Positions 7,350 to 16,534 of a stretch of DNA of 64,000 nucleotides are shown here, piece by piece. The notes beneath the pieces were generated by a model that worked only from the letters and a program-made list of their open reading frames with translations, was not told the DNA's origin and ran no database searches. The DNA is from an uncultured Acidobacteriaceae bacterium (GTDB lineage: Bacteria; Acidobacteriota; Terriglobia; Terriglobales; Acidobacteriaceae), in contig CAIVDV010000009.1 in assembly GCA_903904755.1 (NCBI GenBank), positions 186,001 through 250,000 of the forward strand. Direction: 5' to 3'. The translations under genes were made by a program, and so were the position numbers. How positions within the stretch are numbered: position 1 is the first letter of the stretch; the number at the start of each line of letters is the position of its first letter.

Positions 7350-10199
7350 CTATTTACCGGGGTCTTCGTCCTTGATCTCTTCGGGCGCCAGGACGACCGC
7401 GGCTGCAACCTTGTCATCGGGCTCCAGATTCAGGAGTTTGACGCCCTGGGTGGAGCGGCCGGCAGCTCGGATGGTCTTGGTGTCAATGCGTATCATCTTG
7501 CCAAACTGGCTGATGAGCATGACCTCGGAAGTTTCATCCACGCGGAGCATATTGCGGATTTTGCCGACCTTGGGAGTAATCTTGAGGCTGACAACGCCCT
7601 GTGCCGCGCGAGCGGTGAGGCGATACTCATCGATGTCGGTGCGCTTGCCAAATCCGTTTTCCGTCACAGAGAGGATGAGGAACTTGCGCACGCCAAGTTG
7701 CTCGTCGAGCTTCTTGAGGTCGCGCAAGGCATCGCGGACTGCGGTTTCCGCGCCGCTTTCGGCAAGCCGCAGGGACTCGTCACTGGGTACGCCATTGCGG
7801 CGGGCCTCGCGAGCCTGCTGCAATACTGCACGTGTGTCAGCAAGAGCCGTACGCAGGTGAGTGAGACGGTCAGAAAGGCCAAGCGTGGCGGCCTTCTCTT
7901 CGCGTTCCCGGTCGCGGGTCGCTTCGGAATCCGTAACAGCAACGCCGATAACCTCGTCGCCTCGACGGAGCGTGATGCCCTTGTTGCCCGCGGCGCCGCG
8001 ACCCATCGGACGCAAACCGGAGCCCCGTTCGGGGTTGTACTCCTCGTCAAAGCGTATGGCCATGCCCTCGCGCGTCGCCAGGAAGATGGTCTGGTAGCCG
8101 TCCGTGATGTCGGCACCAATCAGGTCGTCGTTCTTCTCAATGCCGATGGCGATGATGCCTCGTGCCATCACGTTGGAGAAGTCCTTGAGCGGCGTCTTTT
8201 TGACGATGCCCAGGCGGGTGGCGAAGAGGATGAATTTGCCTTCTTCCTCCAGGTTGCGGCAGGGCAGAATGGTGACTACCTTTTCGCCAGGCTGCAGGCT
8301 CAGGAGGCTCTGGATGCTCTTGCCCTTGCCGGCGGCGCTGACATCGGGGACTTCATAAACCTTCAGCCAGTAGACGCGGCCCGTGTTGGTGAAGCACAGC
8401 AGATAAGCGTGGGTGGAGTCGACGATGAGCTGCGCGACAATGTCTTCTTCGCGCGTCTTCATGCCGGTGCGGCCGGTGCCGCCGCGGCGCTGCTGGCGGT
8501 AGATGCTGATCGGCGTGCGCTTCAGGTAACCCTGATGGCTCACCGTTACGGCAACCTGCTCATCGGCGATAAGGTCTTCCATCTGCAGCTCGGCAGTGGC
8601 ATCCACGATGATCGTGCGGCGCTTGTCACCGTACTTGTCGCGAACCTCTTCGAGCTCCTTGATGATGACCGCGCGAAGCTTGGCCTCGCTGGCGAGAATC
8701 GACTCCAGCTCGTCGATCTTGGCGCGGATTTCGCGGAGTTCATTGAGGATTTCGTCCACCGAAAGCTGCGTGAGCCGATAGAGCTGCAACTCAAGGATGG
8801 CGTCGACTTGGCGATAGGTCAGGCCACGCTCTTCATTGGAAAGCCGCTCGCGGTCCAGGTTGACGATGATTTCGACGCCCTTGCCCCAGGTGTACAGGTT
8901 TTCGCGGGCCTCGGCGCGGCTTCCGGATCCGCGAATGATGCGGATAACCGTGTCGAGATTGTCGAGGGCAATCTTGTAGCCCTCCAACACGTGCTCGCGC
9001 TCGCGCGCCTTGCGCAGCAGGAAGATGGTGCGGCGGCGAACGACATCGACGCGATGCTCGATGAAGCAGTGAATCGCCTCATCCAGAGCGAGTTCCCGGG
9101 GCGCGCCGTTGACGACCGCCAGGAAAATCATGGAGAAGCTTTCCTGCATCGAGGTGTGCTTGTAGAGCTGGTTCAGCACAATCTCCGGCTGGGCGCCGCG
9201 CTTGAGTTCGATGACAATCCGCATGCCGTCGCGATCGCTTTCGTCGCGGACGTCAGAGATTTCGTCAATAATCTTTTCGTTCACCAGCTCAGCGATGCGC
9301 TCAATGAGCTTGGACTTGTTGACCTGGTACGGGATCTCGTTGACGATGATCGCCGTCTTTTCCTTGGTCATCTGCTCGGTGTCGACCTTGGCGCGCATCA
9401 GGAAGCGGCCACGCCCCGTGCGATAGGCCTCGGCGATGTTGTTGCGGCCGAAGATGAATCCACCGGTTGGGAAATCGGGCCCCTGGACGTGCTTCAGGAC
9501 GCCCTCAAGACCGGCGCGGGGGTTATTCACCAGCTCGATGGTGGCGTTGATAATCTCCGTCAGATTGTGCGGCGGAATGTTGGTGGCCATGCCGACTGCG
9601 ATACCGTTCGAGCCGTTGACGATCAGCGTGGGAATGCGGGTCGGCAGCACTGTGGGCTCGTTGGTCGTTTCATCGAAGTTGGGAGACATGTCCACTGTCT
9701 CCATCTCGATGTCGGCCATCATTTCGCCGGCAATCCGCTCCATGCGGCACTCGGTGTAACGGTACGCCGCCGGCGGGTCGCCATCCACAGAGCCAAAGTT
9801 CCCCTGCCCATCCACCAGCGGATAGCGCAGGCTCCACGGCTGCGCCATGCGCACCAGCGCGTCATACACCGCCGAGTCGCCGTGGGGATGGTACTTCTTG
9901 AGACACTCGCCCACAACACCGGCGCACTTGGAGTACTTCTTGTTGTGCTGCAAACCCTCGCGGTCCATCGCGGTCAGGATGCGGCGATGGACAGGCTTCA
10001 GGCCGTCGCGGACATCCGGCAATGCGCGGCCGATGATGACCGACATCGAGTAGTCGAGATACGAACGGCGCATCTCCTCTTCGATGTTGATGGGCAGGAT
10101 GGTGGAGCCGCCCTGATTCACTGCTGGCGGTGGTGTAGACCCGCCGTCAGGAGGCTGATTTGCGTCGATGGGAAGTTCGGGGTTCTGATCGTCTGCCAT
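7350..10199 (-). CDS. gyrA: DNA gyrase subunit A with C-terminal-domain insertion
   Basis: GyrA, the breakage-reunion subunit of the A2B2 gyrase that introduces negative supercoils using ATP hydrolysed by GyrB. 949 residues, against about 875 in E. coli. The catalytic tyrosine is Y148 (AAYRYTE); the quinolone-determining region [10 protein letters not shown] keeps S109 and D113, the susceptible residues. The GyrA box reads QRRGGTG (570-576), a conservative variant of QRRGGKG, so wrapping activity is expected. Two differences: an N-terminal extension of about 26 Pro/Gln/Asn-rich residues, and an insertion of about 79 residues (758-836), highly charged and helical, between two blades of the C-terminal beta-pinwheel. 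gyrB is not in the window. Confidence 0.98.
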   Translation of the reverse strand: MADDQNPELPIDANQPPDGGSTPPPAVNQGGSTILPINIEEEMRRSYLDYSMSVIIGRALPDVRDGLKPVHRRILTAMDREGLQHNKKYSKCAGVVGECLKKYHPHGDSAVYDALVRMAQPWSLRYPLVDGQGNFGSVDGDPPAAYRYTECRMERIAGEMMADIEMETVDMSPNFDETTNEPTVLPTRIPTLIVNGSNGIAVGMATNIPPHNLTEIINATIELVNNPRAGLEGVLKHVQGPDFPTGGFIFGRNNIAEAYRTGRGRFLMRAKVDTEQMTKEKTAIIVNEIPYQVNKSKLIERIAELVNEKIIDEISDVRDESDRDGMRIVIELKRGAQPEIVLNQLYKHTSMQESFSMIFLAVVNGAPRELALDEAIHCFIEHRVDVVRRRTIFLLRKAREREHVLEGYKIALDNLDTVIRIIRGSGSRAEARENLYTWGKGVEIIVNLDRERLSNEERGLTYRQVDAILELQLYRLTQLSVDEILNELREIRAKIDELESILASEAKLRAVIIKELEEVRDKYGDKRRTIIVDATAELQMEDLIADEQVAVTVSHQGYLKRTPISIYRQQRRGGTGRTGMKTREEDIVAQLIVDSTHAYLLCFTNTGRVYWLKVYEVPDVSAAGKGKSIQSLLSLQPGEKVVTILPCRNLEEEGKFILFATRLGIVKKTPLKDFSNVMARGIIAIGIEKNDDLIGADITDGYQTIFLATREGMAIRFDEEYNPERGSGLRPMGRGAAGNKGITLRRGDEVIGVAVTDSEATRDREREEKAATLGLSDRLTHLRTALADTRAVLQQAREARRNGVPSDESLRLAESGAETAVRDALRDLKKLDEQLGVRKFLILSVTENGFGKRTDIDEYRLTARAAQGVVSLKITPKVGKIRNMLRVDETSEVMLISQFGKMIRIDTKTIRAAGRSTQGVKLLNLEPDDKVAAAVVLAPEEIKDEDPGK

Positions 10200-10275
10200 A
10201 GAAGTATTTCGGCACGCAAAGAAATTCAGGAGGGGCCGGTACTGGCCTGCCCAAGCTTCGCGGGCTATCTCTATT

Positions 10276-10305
10276 AGTTTAGGCTCTCAGGGGGATGTTG
10301 GGCAA
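10276..10305 (-). promoter_or_regulatory. Putative gyrA promoter
   Basis: On the minus strand: -35 TTGCCC (10305-10300), 18 nt, -10 TAAACT (10281-10276), about 77 nt before the gyrA start. The same -10 hexamer and nearly the same -35 occur before rpmE, which supports the call. An AT-rich patch lies just upstream (10320-10365). Confidence 0.5.
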
Positions 10306-10467
10306 GACGGAATTGCGGAAATAAATGTATATTTATCAGCAACTTAGAGGATTTCTTTTTGAGTCGGCTCCGGCCACATGCGCAGGGGGGCAAACGGGGA
10401 GCGGAAAAGGGGGCCTGCCTGGTCAAAATGGCGGCCGGAAACGGGTGGAGAAACATGGGAAATAGGA

Positions 10468-11679
10468 CTAAAGAAGGCCAGGAAGCGCGAGCAGGCAGAA
10501 GACCGCCTGGAGCAGAACGATGGAGCCGGCAGCAGCAATGGCGATTCGGCCTCGGGGGTTATCGTACGCATCTGCAAAAACCCCGGCAATGAAGCTGAAG
10601 ACAAACGGGAGAGCCCACAAGAGGGGCGTACCCGGGACGCCGACGGTGATCAGCATGCCCAGCACCAGTGCCGCCAGCAGCGGTGCGGTGTTGCCGAAGT
10701 AGATGGTGCGCTTCAGGGCGATGTAGAGCAGCAGTGCCGCAATCGTTGCAATTGTGAGGCCGGCATTCGAAAAAGTCGTGAAGAAGTGGCGGCCCGGCTC
10801 CAGCGAGAACGCCAGATGCGCCGCATCCGACCGAAAGACGTAGCTGAAAGCATCCGGCGAAAAGCCGTACCCGGCAAACAGCAGCAGGAACGCGCCAACC
10901 GTGGAGAGCAGCAGCACCGGAAGAACCTGGCTGCGCCGACCCTCCGCGATGTAAAGCATGAAGGCGAGGCCCAGCGCGAAGACCAGGCCGAGCGCAGCGA
11001 TGTGCGAGGCAGCCACGGCGCCAAAACATGCGGTAAGCAGCAGAATGCGCGGGCGCCATTTGCGGCGCGGGCCCTGCATCGCATGGGCCACCCCGATGCA
11101 GGTGTAGATGGCCGCAAAGGTGGCCAAAGCGGTCAGGATCTCCGGATTGGGAGAGATGGAGGCACGCAGCACATCCGGCGAGAAGACGTAAAGGGCCAGC
11201 GCCGTGTACCCGCCGAGATTGCCGAACATCCGCCGCGTCACCCACCAGATGCCCGCCCCCAGCACCAGGCCCGCACCCAAAAAGGGCAGGCGCAGCAGCA
11301 GCAGGATATGGGTCATCTGATGGCGGAGCTCCCACGTGGAAGCGGTCGTATCGAGGGTCTGGACGACCTTGTCTTCGGGCTTGCGGAAATTGTCCGCAAA
11401 GCGCTCGTACGCAAGGTTGAGAGTCAGCGGCAGGCCGGCAAGCCGGTAGGCAAGCACGCCGTCATGGATGTTCCCGCAGCTGGTGTAGTAGCCGGTCAGC
11501 GGCGAGGGATGCTCCCACATTTCCCGGCCGCAGCGGGCGTACTGGTAGTCGCGGTCGCTCAGCGTTTGGCGGTTGGTGAGCCACAGGCCCTGTGCAAGGA
11601 ACAGCAAAAGCAGGCCGGCGGCGATGCGCTGGGGCAGGCTGAAGCGGAAGCGGCGGATGGCAGCAAAGGAAAGGCGCAT
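10468..11679 (-). CDS. Polytopic membrane protein, glycosyltransferase-like
   Basis: 403-residue integral membrane protein with about nine to ten hydrophobic helices. The first loop after helix 1 has an acidic/aromatic patch (LSDRDYQYARCGREMW) reminiscent of the first periplasmic loop of PMT/ArnT-type glycosyltransferases, and the helix spacing is similar, but the catalytic Asp-Glu pair is not clear. Role unknown; a sugar- or lipid-handling function is inference. TACACT at 11709-11704 may be its -10 element, 24 nt before the ATG. It lies upstream of gyrA on the same strand but is separated by 268 nt holding a gyrA promoter, so co-transcription is not assumed. Confidence 0.6.
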   Translation of the reverse strand: MRLSFAAIRRFRFSLPQRIAAGLLLLFLAQGLWLTNRQTLSDRDYQYARCGREMWEHPSPLTGYYTSCGNIHDGVLAYRLAGLPLTLNLAYERFADNFRKPEDKVVQTLDTTASTWELRHQMTHILLLLRLPFLGAGLVLGAGIWWVTRRMFGNLGGYTALALYVFSPDVLRASISPNPEILTALATFAAIYTCIGVAHAMQGPRRKWRPRILLLTACFGAVAASHIAALGLVFALGLAFMLYIAEGRRSQVLPVLLLSTVGAFLLLFAGYGFSPDAFSYVFRSDAAHLAFSLEPGRHFFTTFSNAGLTIATIAALLLYIALKRTIYFGNTAPLLAALVLGMLITVGVPGTPLLWALPFVFSFIAGVFADAYDNPRGRIAIAAAGSIVLLQAVFCLLALPGLL

Positions 11680-11802
11680 GCGGGCGTTGGGTGTCCAGAC
11701 TCCAGTGTACCGGAGGGGATGGCGGGGTCGGATTTGGGAGATTCCCGGGAATCAGTTAATCGCTTTACGCTGAAGGCGCCAGACAGGTACACTGGCGCGG
11801 CC

Positions 11803-13314
11803 ATGATGAATCGACGCCAGTTTGTTGCCAATACCCTCCTGACCTCGGCCGCCTTTGCTCTGCCGGGGATGAGCTTTGCCGAAGCCGACTCGGCGACCTA
11901 CCGCAACCCCATCATGGGTGGCGACCATCCGGATGGAAGTCCGATCCGGGTGGGGGATGACTTTTATCTGACCCACTCCAGCTTCGACTACGCGCCGGGC
12001 CTCATCGTCTACCACTCCCGCGACCTCGTGAACTGGAAGCCAGCCGCCACCGCCCTGCCCGGCTTCATCGGCAGCGTCTATGCCCCCTACCTGTGCGAGC
12101 ACCAGGGGCAGTTCTACATCTACTTCCCTGCTGCCAACCGGCTGCGTGTCACCCATGCGCCCCACCCCACCGGCCCCTGGAGCGAGCCGGTCGACCTCGG
12201 CATCTTTGCCATTGACCCTTGCCACATCGCCGACAATGGCCGCCGCTTCCTCTACATGGCCGGCGGGCAAATGGCCGAGCTCACCGCCGACGGCCTCGGC
12301 GTCAAGGTGCCACCCAAAGTCGTTCTGACGCCCTGGCCCGTCCCAGCCAGCATCCGCATGGAGTGCACCTGCCTCGAAGCGCCAAAGATCTTCAGGCGCG
12401 GCGACTACTTCTACCTCACTGTTGCCGAAGGCGGCACCGCCGGGCCCGCCACCAGCCACATGGTCCTCTCCGCCCGCAGCAAAAGCGCCGAAGGCCCGTG
12501 GGAGTGGTCCCCCCTGAACCCAATCGTGCACACCACCGACCGCCACGCCCGCTGGATGAGCACCGGCCACGGGCGTCTCGTGGACACCCCCGAGGGCCGC
12601 TGGTACATGACCCTGCACAGCTACGAAAACGGCTACCGCACCCTCGGTCGCCAGCTCCTGCTCCTCCCCGTCGAGTGGACCACCGACGGCTGGTACCGCA
12701 TCCCCGTTGGCGTCGAGGCAGACCAGGCCCTGCCCATGCCCATCCCCGGCACCCACCAGGATCCCTTTGCCGACCCCTCCGACGACTTCCGCGGCCCCGG
12801 TCTCGACCTGAAATGGGGATTCTGGCACGAATACGACCCCAGCCGCTTCCACGTGGGAGACGGCAAACTCGTCCTCGCCGCCAAAGGCAAGTCCCTCGAA
12901 GACTCCCCTGCCCTCACCACCGCCGTCGGCGGGCACAGCTACACCCTCGAAGTCGATATCGAAGTCGAGCCCGGCTGCGAAGCTGGCCTCCTGCTCTTCT
13001 ACGACCCCGCCCACGCCACCGGCATCCTCCTCGGCCCCGACGGCATCGGCGTCCGCCTCGGCAACGGCTACGTCCCCGAGCGCCTCGCCAAAGCCACCCG
13101 CGCCACCCTCCGCATCGTCAACGACGACCAGGAAGTCGACTTCCACTACCGCCTTCCCGGCGGAGAGTGGACCCGCTGCCCCAGCTCCGCCGAGGTCTCC
13201 GGGATGCAGCACAACGTGCTCGGCGCATTCCTCGACCTCCGCCCCGCCCTCTTCGCCACCGGCTCCGGCCACGCCACCTTCCGCGCCTTCCGCTATCGGG
13301 AGGGCGCTTCATAG
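11803..13314 (+). CDS. Exported glycoside hydrolase family 43 (beta-xylosidase/arabinofuranosidase type)
   Basis: 503-residue exported glycosidase. The N-terminus has a Tat-type signal ([11 protein letters not shown] then an Ala-rich core to about residue 26). The five-bladed GH43 domain follows: the catalytic base Asp in [18 protein letters not shown], the pKa-modulating Asp in [10 protein letters not shown], and the general-acid Glu in [18 protein letters not shown]. After about residue 325 comes a beta-sandwich domain of the GH43 C2/DUF1349 type. Substrate is probably a xylan or arabinan side chain, but GH43 specificity cannot be read from the motifs. TACACT at 11788-11793 lies 9 nt before ATG 11803 with no Shine-Dalgarno, suggesting a leaderless message (-35 candidate TTTACG at 11764). 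A second ATG follows at 11806. Confidence 0.88.
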   Translation: MMNRRQFVANTLLTSAAFALPGMSFAEADSATYRNPIMGGDHPDGSPIRVGDDFYLTHSSFDYAPGLIVYHSRDLVNWKPAATALPGFIGSVYAPYLCEHQGQFYIYFPAANRLRVTHAPHPTGPWSEPVDLGIFAIDPCHIADNGRRFLYMAGGQMAELTADGLGVKVPPKVVLTPWPVPASIRMECTCLEAPKIFRRGDYFYLTVAEGGTAGPATSHMVLSARSKSAEGPWEWSPLNPIVHTTDRHARWMSTGHGRLVDTPEGRWYMTLHSYENGYRTLGRQLLLLPVEWTTDGWYRIPVGVEADQALPMPIPGTHQDPFADPSDDFRGPGLDLKWGFWHEYDPSRFHVGDGKLVLAAKGKSLEDSPALTTAVGGHSYTLEVDIEVEPGCEAGLLLFYDPAHATGILLGPDGIGVRLGNGYVPERLAKATRATLRIVNDDQEVDFHYRLPGGEWTRCPSSAEVSGMQHNVLGAFLDLRPALFATGSGHATFRAFRYREGAS

Positions 13315-13385
13315 GACCAGAGGCACACCGGGTATCCGGGGCGGCATTGCCTCATCCATCCGCACCCGATAGACTTCCACTCAGG

Positions 13386-14423
13386 ATGCCACGCGAAGGA
13401 AAAGAGAACCCCGAACGGCTGGTCAGCGCGGCGCGCGCCGGCGAGGAAGACGGCTTTGAGCTGAAGCTCCGGCCCAAGTGGCTGCGCGAGTTCATCGGCC
13501 AGCCCAAAGCGAAGGAGCAGCTCGCCATCGCCCTCGAAGCCGCCAAAAGCCGCGGCGAGGCGCTGGACCACGTCCTGCTCAGCGGCCCCCCTGGCCTCGG
13601 CAAAACCACCCTCGCCTCCATCATCGCCAACGAGCTGGACGTGGCCTTCCAGCAGACCAGCGGCCCCACGCTCCAAATCCAGGGCGACCTCACCGCTATC
13701 CTCACCAACCTCCGCGAGCGCCAGGTCCTCTTCCTCGACGAAATCCACCGCATGCAGCCGCTGCTGGAAGAGAAGATGTACACCGCTCTTGAAGACCTGC
13801 AGCTCGACATCATCATCGGCCAGGGCCCGGCGGCGCGGACGCACGTCATGGAGATCCGCCCCTTCACCTTTGTCGCCGCCACCACCCGCCCCGGCCTGCT
13901 CTCCAGCCCCCTCCGCGCCCGCTTCGGCATCCTCCTTCGCCTGGAGTACTACAACGAGGACGACCTGCACGTCATCGTCAAGCGCTCCGCCGAGGTCATG
14001 GGCGTGCCCGTCGACGAGGACGGCGCCGCCGAAATCGCCCTGCGCTCCCGCGGCACACCGCGCATCGCCAACCGCCTGCTGCGCCGTGTGCGCGACTATG
14101 CGCAGGTGCGGGGAAATGGCGAGGTGGACCGCAAGACAGCCAACGCAGCGCTGAGCATGCTGGAAGTGGACGCCCACGGCTTTGACGAAATGGACCGCCG
14201 ACTGCTGATGACCATCATCCAGAAATACGATGGCGGCCCGGTCGGCCTCGGCACGCTCGCCGCCACCCTGAGCGAGGATGTGGACGCGCTGGAAGAGGTA
14301 TATGAGCCCTTCCTGCTGCAGCACGGCTTCCTGGACCGCACTCCGCGAGGGCGAGTGGCAACGCGCCTGGCGTATGAGCACTTTGGGATTACGATGCCGC
14401 ATCGGCAGACGCCGCTTTTCTGA
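13386..14423 (+). CDS. ruvB: Holliday junction branch migration helicase RuvB
   Basis: RuvB, the hexameric AAA+ motor that with RuvA drives branch migration of Holliday junctions. 345 residues. Walker A is [11 protein letters not shown], Walker B is LFLDEIHR, sensor 1 is AATTRPG with a Pro in place of the usual Leu/Asp region, and the arginine finger region is LRARFG. The C-terminal winged helix ends in [14 protein letters not shown], the DNA-contact signature. The ATG follows TAGACT (13370-13375) by 10 nt with only CAGG between, so the message may be leaderless or nearly so. ruvA and ruvC are not adjacent, and GH43 upstream is separated by 71 nt. Confidence 0.97.
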   Translation: MPREGKENPERLVSAARAGEEDGFELKLRPKWLREFIGQPKAKEQLAIALEAAKSRGEALDHVLLSGPPGLGKTTLASIIANELDVAFQQTSGPTLQIQGDLTAILTNLRERQVLFLDEIHRMQPLLEEKMYTALEDLQLDIIIGQGPAARTHVMEIRPFTFVAATTRPGLLSSPLRARFGILLRLEYYNEDDLHVIVKRSAEVMGVPVDEDGAAEIALRSRGTPRIANRLLRRVRDYAQVRGNGEVDRKTANAALSMLEVDAHGFDEMDRRLLMTIIQKYDGGPVGLGTLAATLSEDVDALEEVYEPFLLQHGFLDRTPRGRVATRLAYEHFGITMPHRQTPLF

Positions 14424-15147
14424 CAATCAGTTTCTCAAGAAGAGATTGCGATGGCTTTGACGGAATCCACCGGGTTTCAGGCTCGCCTCTGCCGGGAAAA
14501 AGGGGGGGCGGGGGTGTTTTTTGCGGGGAAACCCCTCCTATGTTGTTGATGCTGAATGTTTTGCGGGTTGGTTACCTGGGCGTTTTTGCGCGTTTTCGCG
14601 CACTTTTTTGCGTCTTTTTGCGCATTTCACGCGGGGGTCGGGGGGGGACTGAGGGACCAGGGACTCGGCAATTTTTCGAATGGCTTCGTGCATGAAATTG
14701 GTCCTCTGGACGACTGCCTCTATTGTGCGCTTTTGGGGAAGAATGACCTGCAAGGCCGGCCAGGCTTTTTTGCGGTGTATGTGGTTTGCTTTGTTGGACT
14801 TTGAGATAGGACAGAGATTGGGGGGCTTGACAACAAAAGAGGGGCAGGGAGCGGAGCCAGCGGGGTTAGCGGAGTCGGGGATCGAGCTGCACTCGATGGG
14901 GGTGTGAGGTGGTGAGGGATGTGGAGTTGGTCTGTTCCCGGCGGGAACTCCCTGGGATAGTGGCCTTTGATGAGTGATTTGGGCTGTTACCGTAAACCAA
15001 GAAACCTGCGGAAGCTGATTAGCGGAGCCTTGGCGACTTTCGAGGACCTATCCTTTCGGAATCCTACTGTATGGCCCTTGGATTGTCTTGGTCGAAATCA
15101 TGTTCACTACGTGTGAAATGCGACGTCGACAGTGAGCTACTTTAAGC
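14424..15147. other. Long repeat-bearing spacer between ruvB and the sulfatase maturase
   Basis: 724 nt without a convincing gene between convergent ruvB and the maturase. 14500-14660 is extremely G/T-rich on the plus strand. T-tracts at 14583-14587, 14593-14596, 14604-14609, 14615-14619 and 14625-14627 recur about every 10.4 nt, a curved-DNA pattern. A copy of the dispersed repeat AGCGGGGTTAGCGGAGT is at 14859-14875. No T-tailed terminator for ruvB could be identified. Confidence 0.6.
14538..14753 (-). CDS. Possible small basic protein (doubtful)
   Basis: A 71-codon frame on the minus strand; a second ATG at 14693 would give 51 residues beginning MHEAIRKIAESLVPQ. The C-terminal half is Lys/Arg/Pro-rich (CAKRRKKVRENAQKRPGNQ). 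The start of the shorter form looks protein-like, but the basic half is exactly what an A/C-rich strand with phased A-tracts would encode by chance. No good ribosome binding site. I do not recognise it and list it only because nothing else is coded here. Confidence 0.18.
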   Translation of the reverse strand: MQVILPQKRTIEAVVQRTNFMHEAIRKIAESLVPQSPPDPRVKCAKRRKKVRENAQKRPGNQPAKHSASTT

Positions 15148-16401
15148 CTAAGAACCCACAATGCGCATGATGTTGGCAGGTGGGCGTCCTGCGCGCAACT
15201 CCGCAGCCATGAATTGCATGTACGGATCGATGTAATGGAAAAAGTGCTTGTAGCCGGCACAGAGATAGTTCAGTCCATTTTCACCGTCAGGCGTTTTGAG
15301 GAACCGGTGCCTCGGGCACTCCCCGTTGCATGCAAATCGGACGTCGCATTCGCGGCACATGCGCGGGAGGGTCTTTAGCTTGCCAAGGCCGAAATCCTTC
15401 TGCTGTTGCGAACTCGCCATCTGCTCAAGACCGGCCTCCATCACATTTCCCAGCTTGTTTTCCGGGTAAACGAAATGATCGCAAGAATAGAGGTCTCCTG
15501 TGTGCTCGATCGCAAGCGCCGAACCGCATGTCTTGCGAAAAACGCACAGGCTCGAATCCATCCCGAACCAACTCTCCAGCGCCACGTCGAAAAGTTGAAC
15601 GAAGGTACGGCCGACATCTTGCTTCACCCACTCATCGAAGATTCTGGCCAGGAACTTCCCGAAAGCTAGCGGCTCCACCGACCAGTCCGTCACTTCAGCC
15701 GGGAGATCCGACGAGGGCTGAATCAGCACCAAGCCATCGGCACCGGGCTGTGCGGCGGTCCGCTCCACAACTGGAATGAACTGCATGAAGCCACTTCCAA
15801 TTTCTTTCAGGAACCTATAGACCTCAAGCGGATATTGTGAGTTGTGACGGTTCACAACAGTCAGAGTATTGAAGTCGACGTTGTATTCCTTGAGCTTTTC
15901 GATCCCGCGCGTCACGCGGTCAAACGTAGGCGCATTGCCTTTGTCGACCCGATAGCGATCGTGTATTGCCGCCGGGCCGTCTATCGAAACGCCAACCAGA
16001 AACTTCTGCTCTGCCAGGAACTCAGCCCAATCGTTATCGATCAGAGTGCCGTTGGTTTGCAGCGCGTTGTGAATGGATTTCCCTTGAGCATGCCTTTGCT
16101 CGAGCGCGATGACGTTGCGAAAGAAATCCGTACCCAACAGAGTCGGCTCTCCTCCCTGCCAGGCAAAGTGAACCTCATCGGCCGACTGTGCCGCAATGTA
16201 CTGCTGGATGTAACGCTCCAGCACCTCAGGCGGCATCGCCCAACGACTGGTATTCGGATAGAGGCTCTCCTTTTCCAGGTAGAAGCAGTATTTGCAATCG
16301 AGATTGCAGATAGGCCCAATCGGCTTGGTCATGATGTGGAAACCGGCAGCCGGCATGAGCACCCTCGCTGAACTCACATGATACAGAGCCTTGCCCTCCA
16401 A
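15148..16401 (-). CDS. Anaerobic-type sulfatase-maturating enzyme (radical SAM, SPASM)
   Basis: Radical SAM enzyme that converts the active-site Cys (or Ser) of sulfatases into formylglycine in the cytoplasm. 417 residues. The SAM-cluster motif CNLDCKYC has cysteines 32, 36 and 39. The C-terminal SPASM region carries the cysteines for two auxiliary 4Fe-4S clusters (CGSALAIEHTGDLYSCDH, CRECDVRFACNGECPRHRF). The sequence also shows the family signature HFAWQGGEPTLLG. It is divergently placed from a Cys-type sulfatase 134 nt away, its obvious client. The start could also be the Met at residue 16. Base composition is less GC-rich than in the flanking genes, consistent with acquisition as a two-gene cassette. 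Confidence 0.93.
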   Translation of the reverse strand: MEGKALYHVSSARVLMPAAGFHIMTKPIGPICNLDCKYCFYLEKESLYPNTSRWAMPPEVLERYIQQYIAAQSADEVHFAWQGGEPTLLGTDFFRNVIALEQRHAQGKSIHNALQTNGTLIDNDWAEFLAEQKFLVGVSIDGPAAIHDRYRVDKGNAPTFDRVTRGIEKLKEYNVDFNTLTVVNRHNSQYPLEVYRFLKEIGSGFMQFIPVVERTAAQPGADGLVLIQPSSDLPAEVTDWSVEPLAFGKFLARIFDEWVKQDVGRTFVQLFDVALESWFGMDSSLCVFRKTCGSALAIEHTGDLYSCDHFVYPENKLGNVMEAGLEQMASSQQQKDFGLGKLKTLPRMCRECDVRFACNGECPRHRFLKTPDGENGLNYLCAGYKHFFHYIDPYMQFMAAELRAGRPPANIMRIVGS

Positions 16402-16421
16402 CAGCCAGGACCCGCTATTTC

Positions 16422-16450
16422 TTGACCCGGTTCATTGAGTGGAGTATAAA
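16422..16450 (+). promoter_or_regulatory. Sigma70 promoter of the sulfatase gene
   Basis: -35 TTGACC (16422-16427), exactly 17 nt, -10 TATAAA (16445-16450). This is the closest match to the sigma70 consensus in the window. Predicted start of transcription near 16457, giving a 5' leader of about 78 nt before ATG 16535. Confidence 0.75.
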
Positions 16451-16534
16451 CTGGGTGTCACGCCTGCCCGATCAGGAATAGATTGCAAGGAAGACTCTTT
16501 CTAGCTATGGGCCGCACAGTACAGAAAGCTTGCC

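Noticed and set aside
7284-10277. A 997-codon open frame on the plus strand opposite gyrA
   Set aside because: It is the antisense of a conserved GC-rich gene; strong third-position GC bias removes stops on the opposite strand. Its translation has no recognisable motif and a Val/Asp/Leu-rich composition typical of such shadows.
10378-11802. Plus-strand extension upstream of the GH43 start, antisense to the membrane protein gene
   Set aside because: The Tat-like signal peptide at 11803 marks the real N-terminus; the extension is Gln/Arg/Gly-rich and overlaps a well-formed membrane protein on the other strand.
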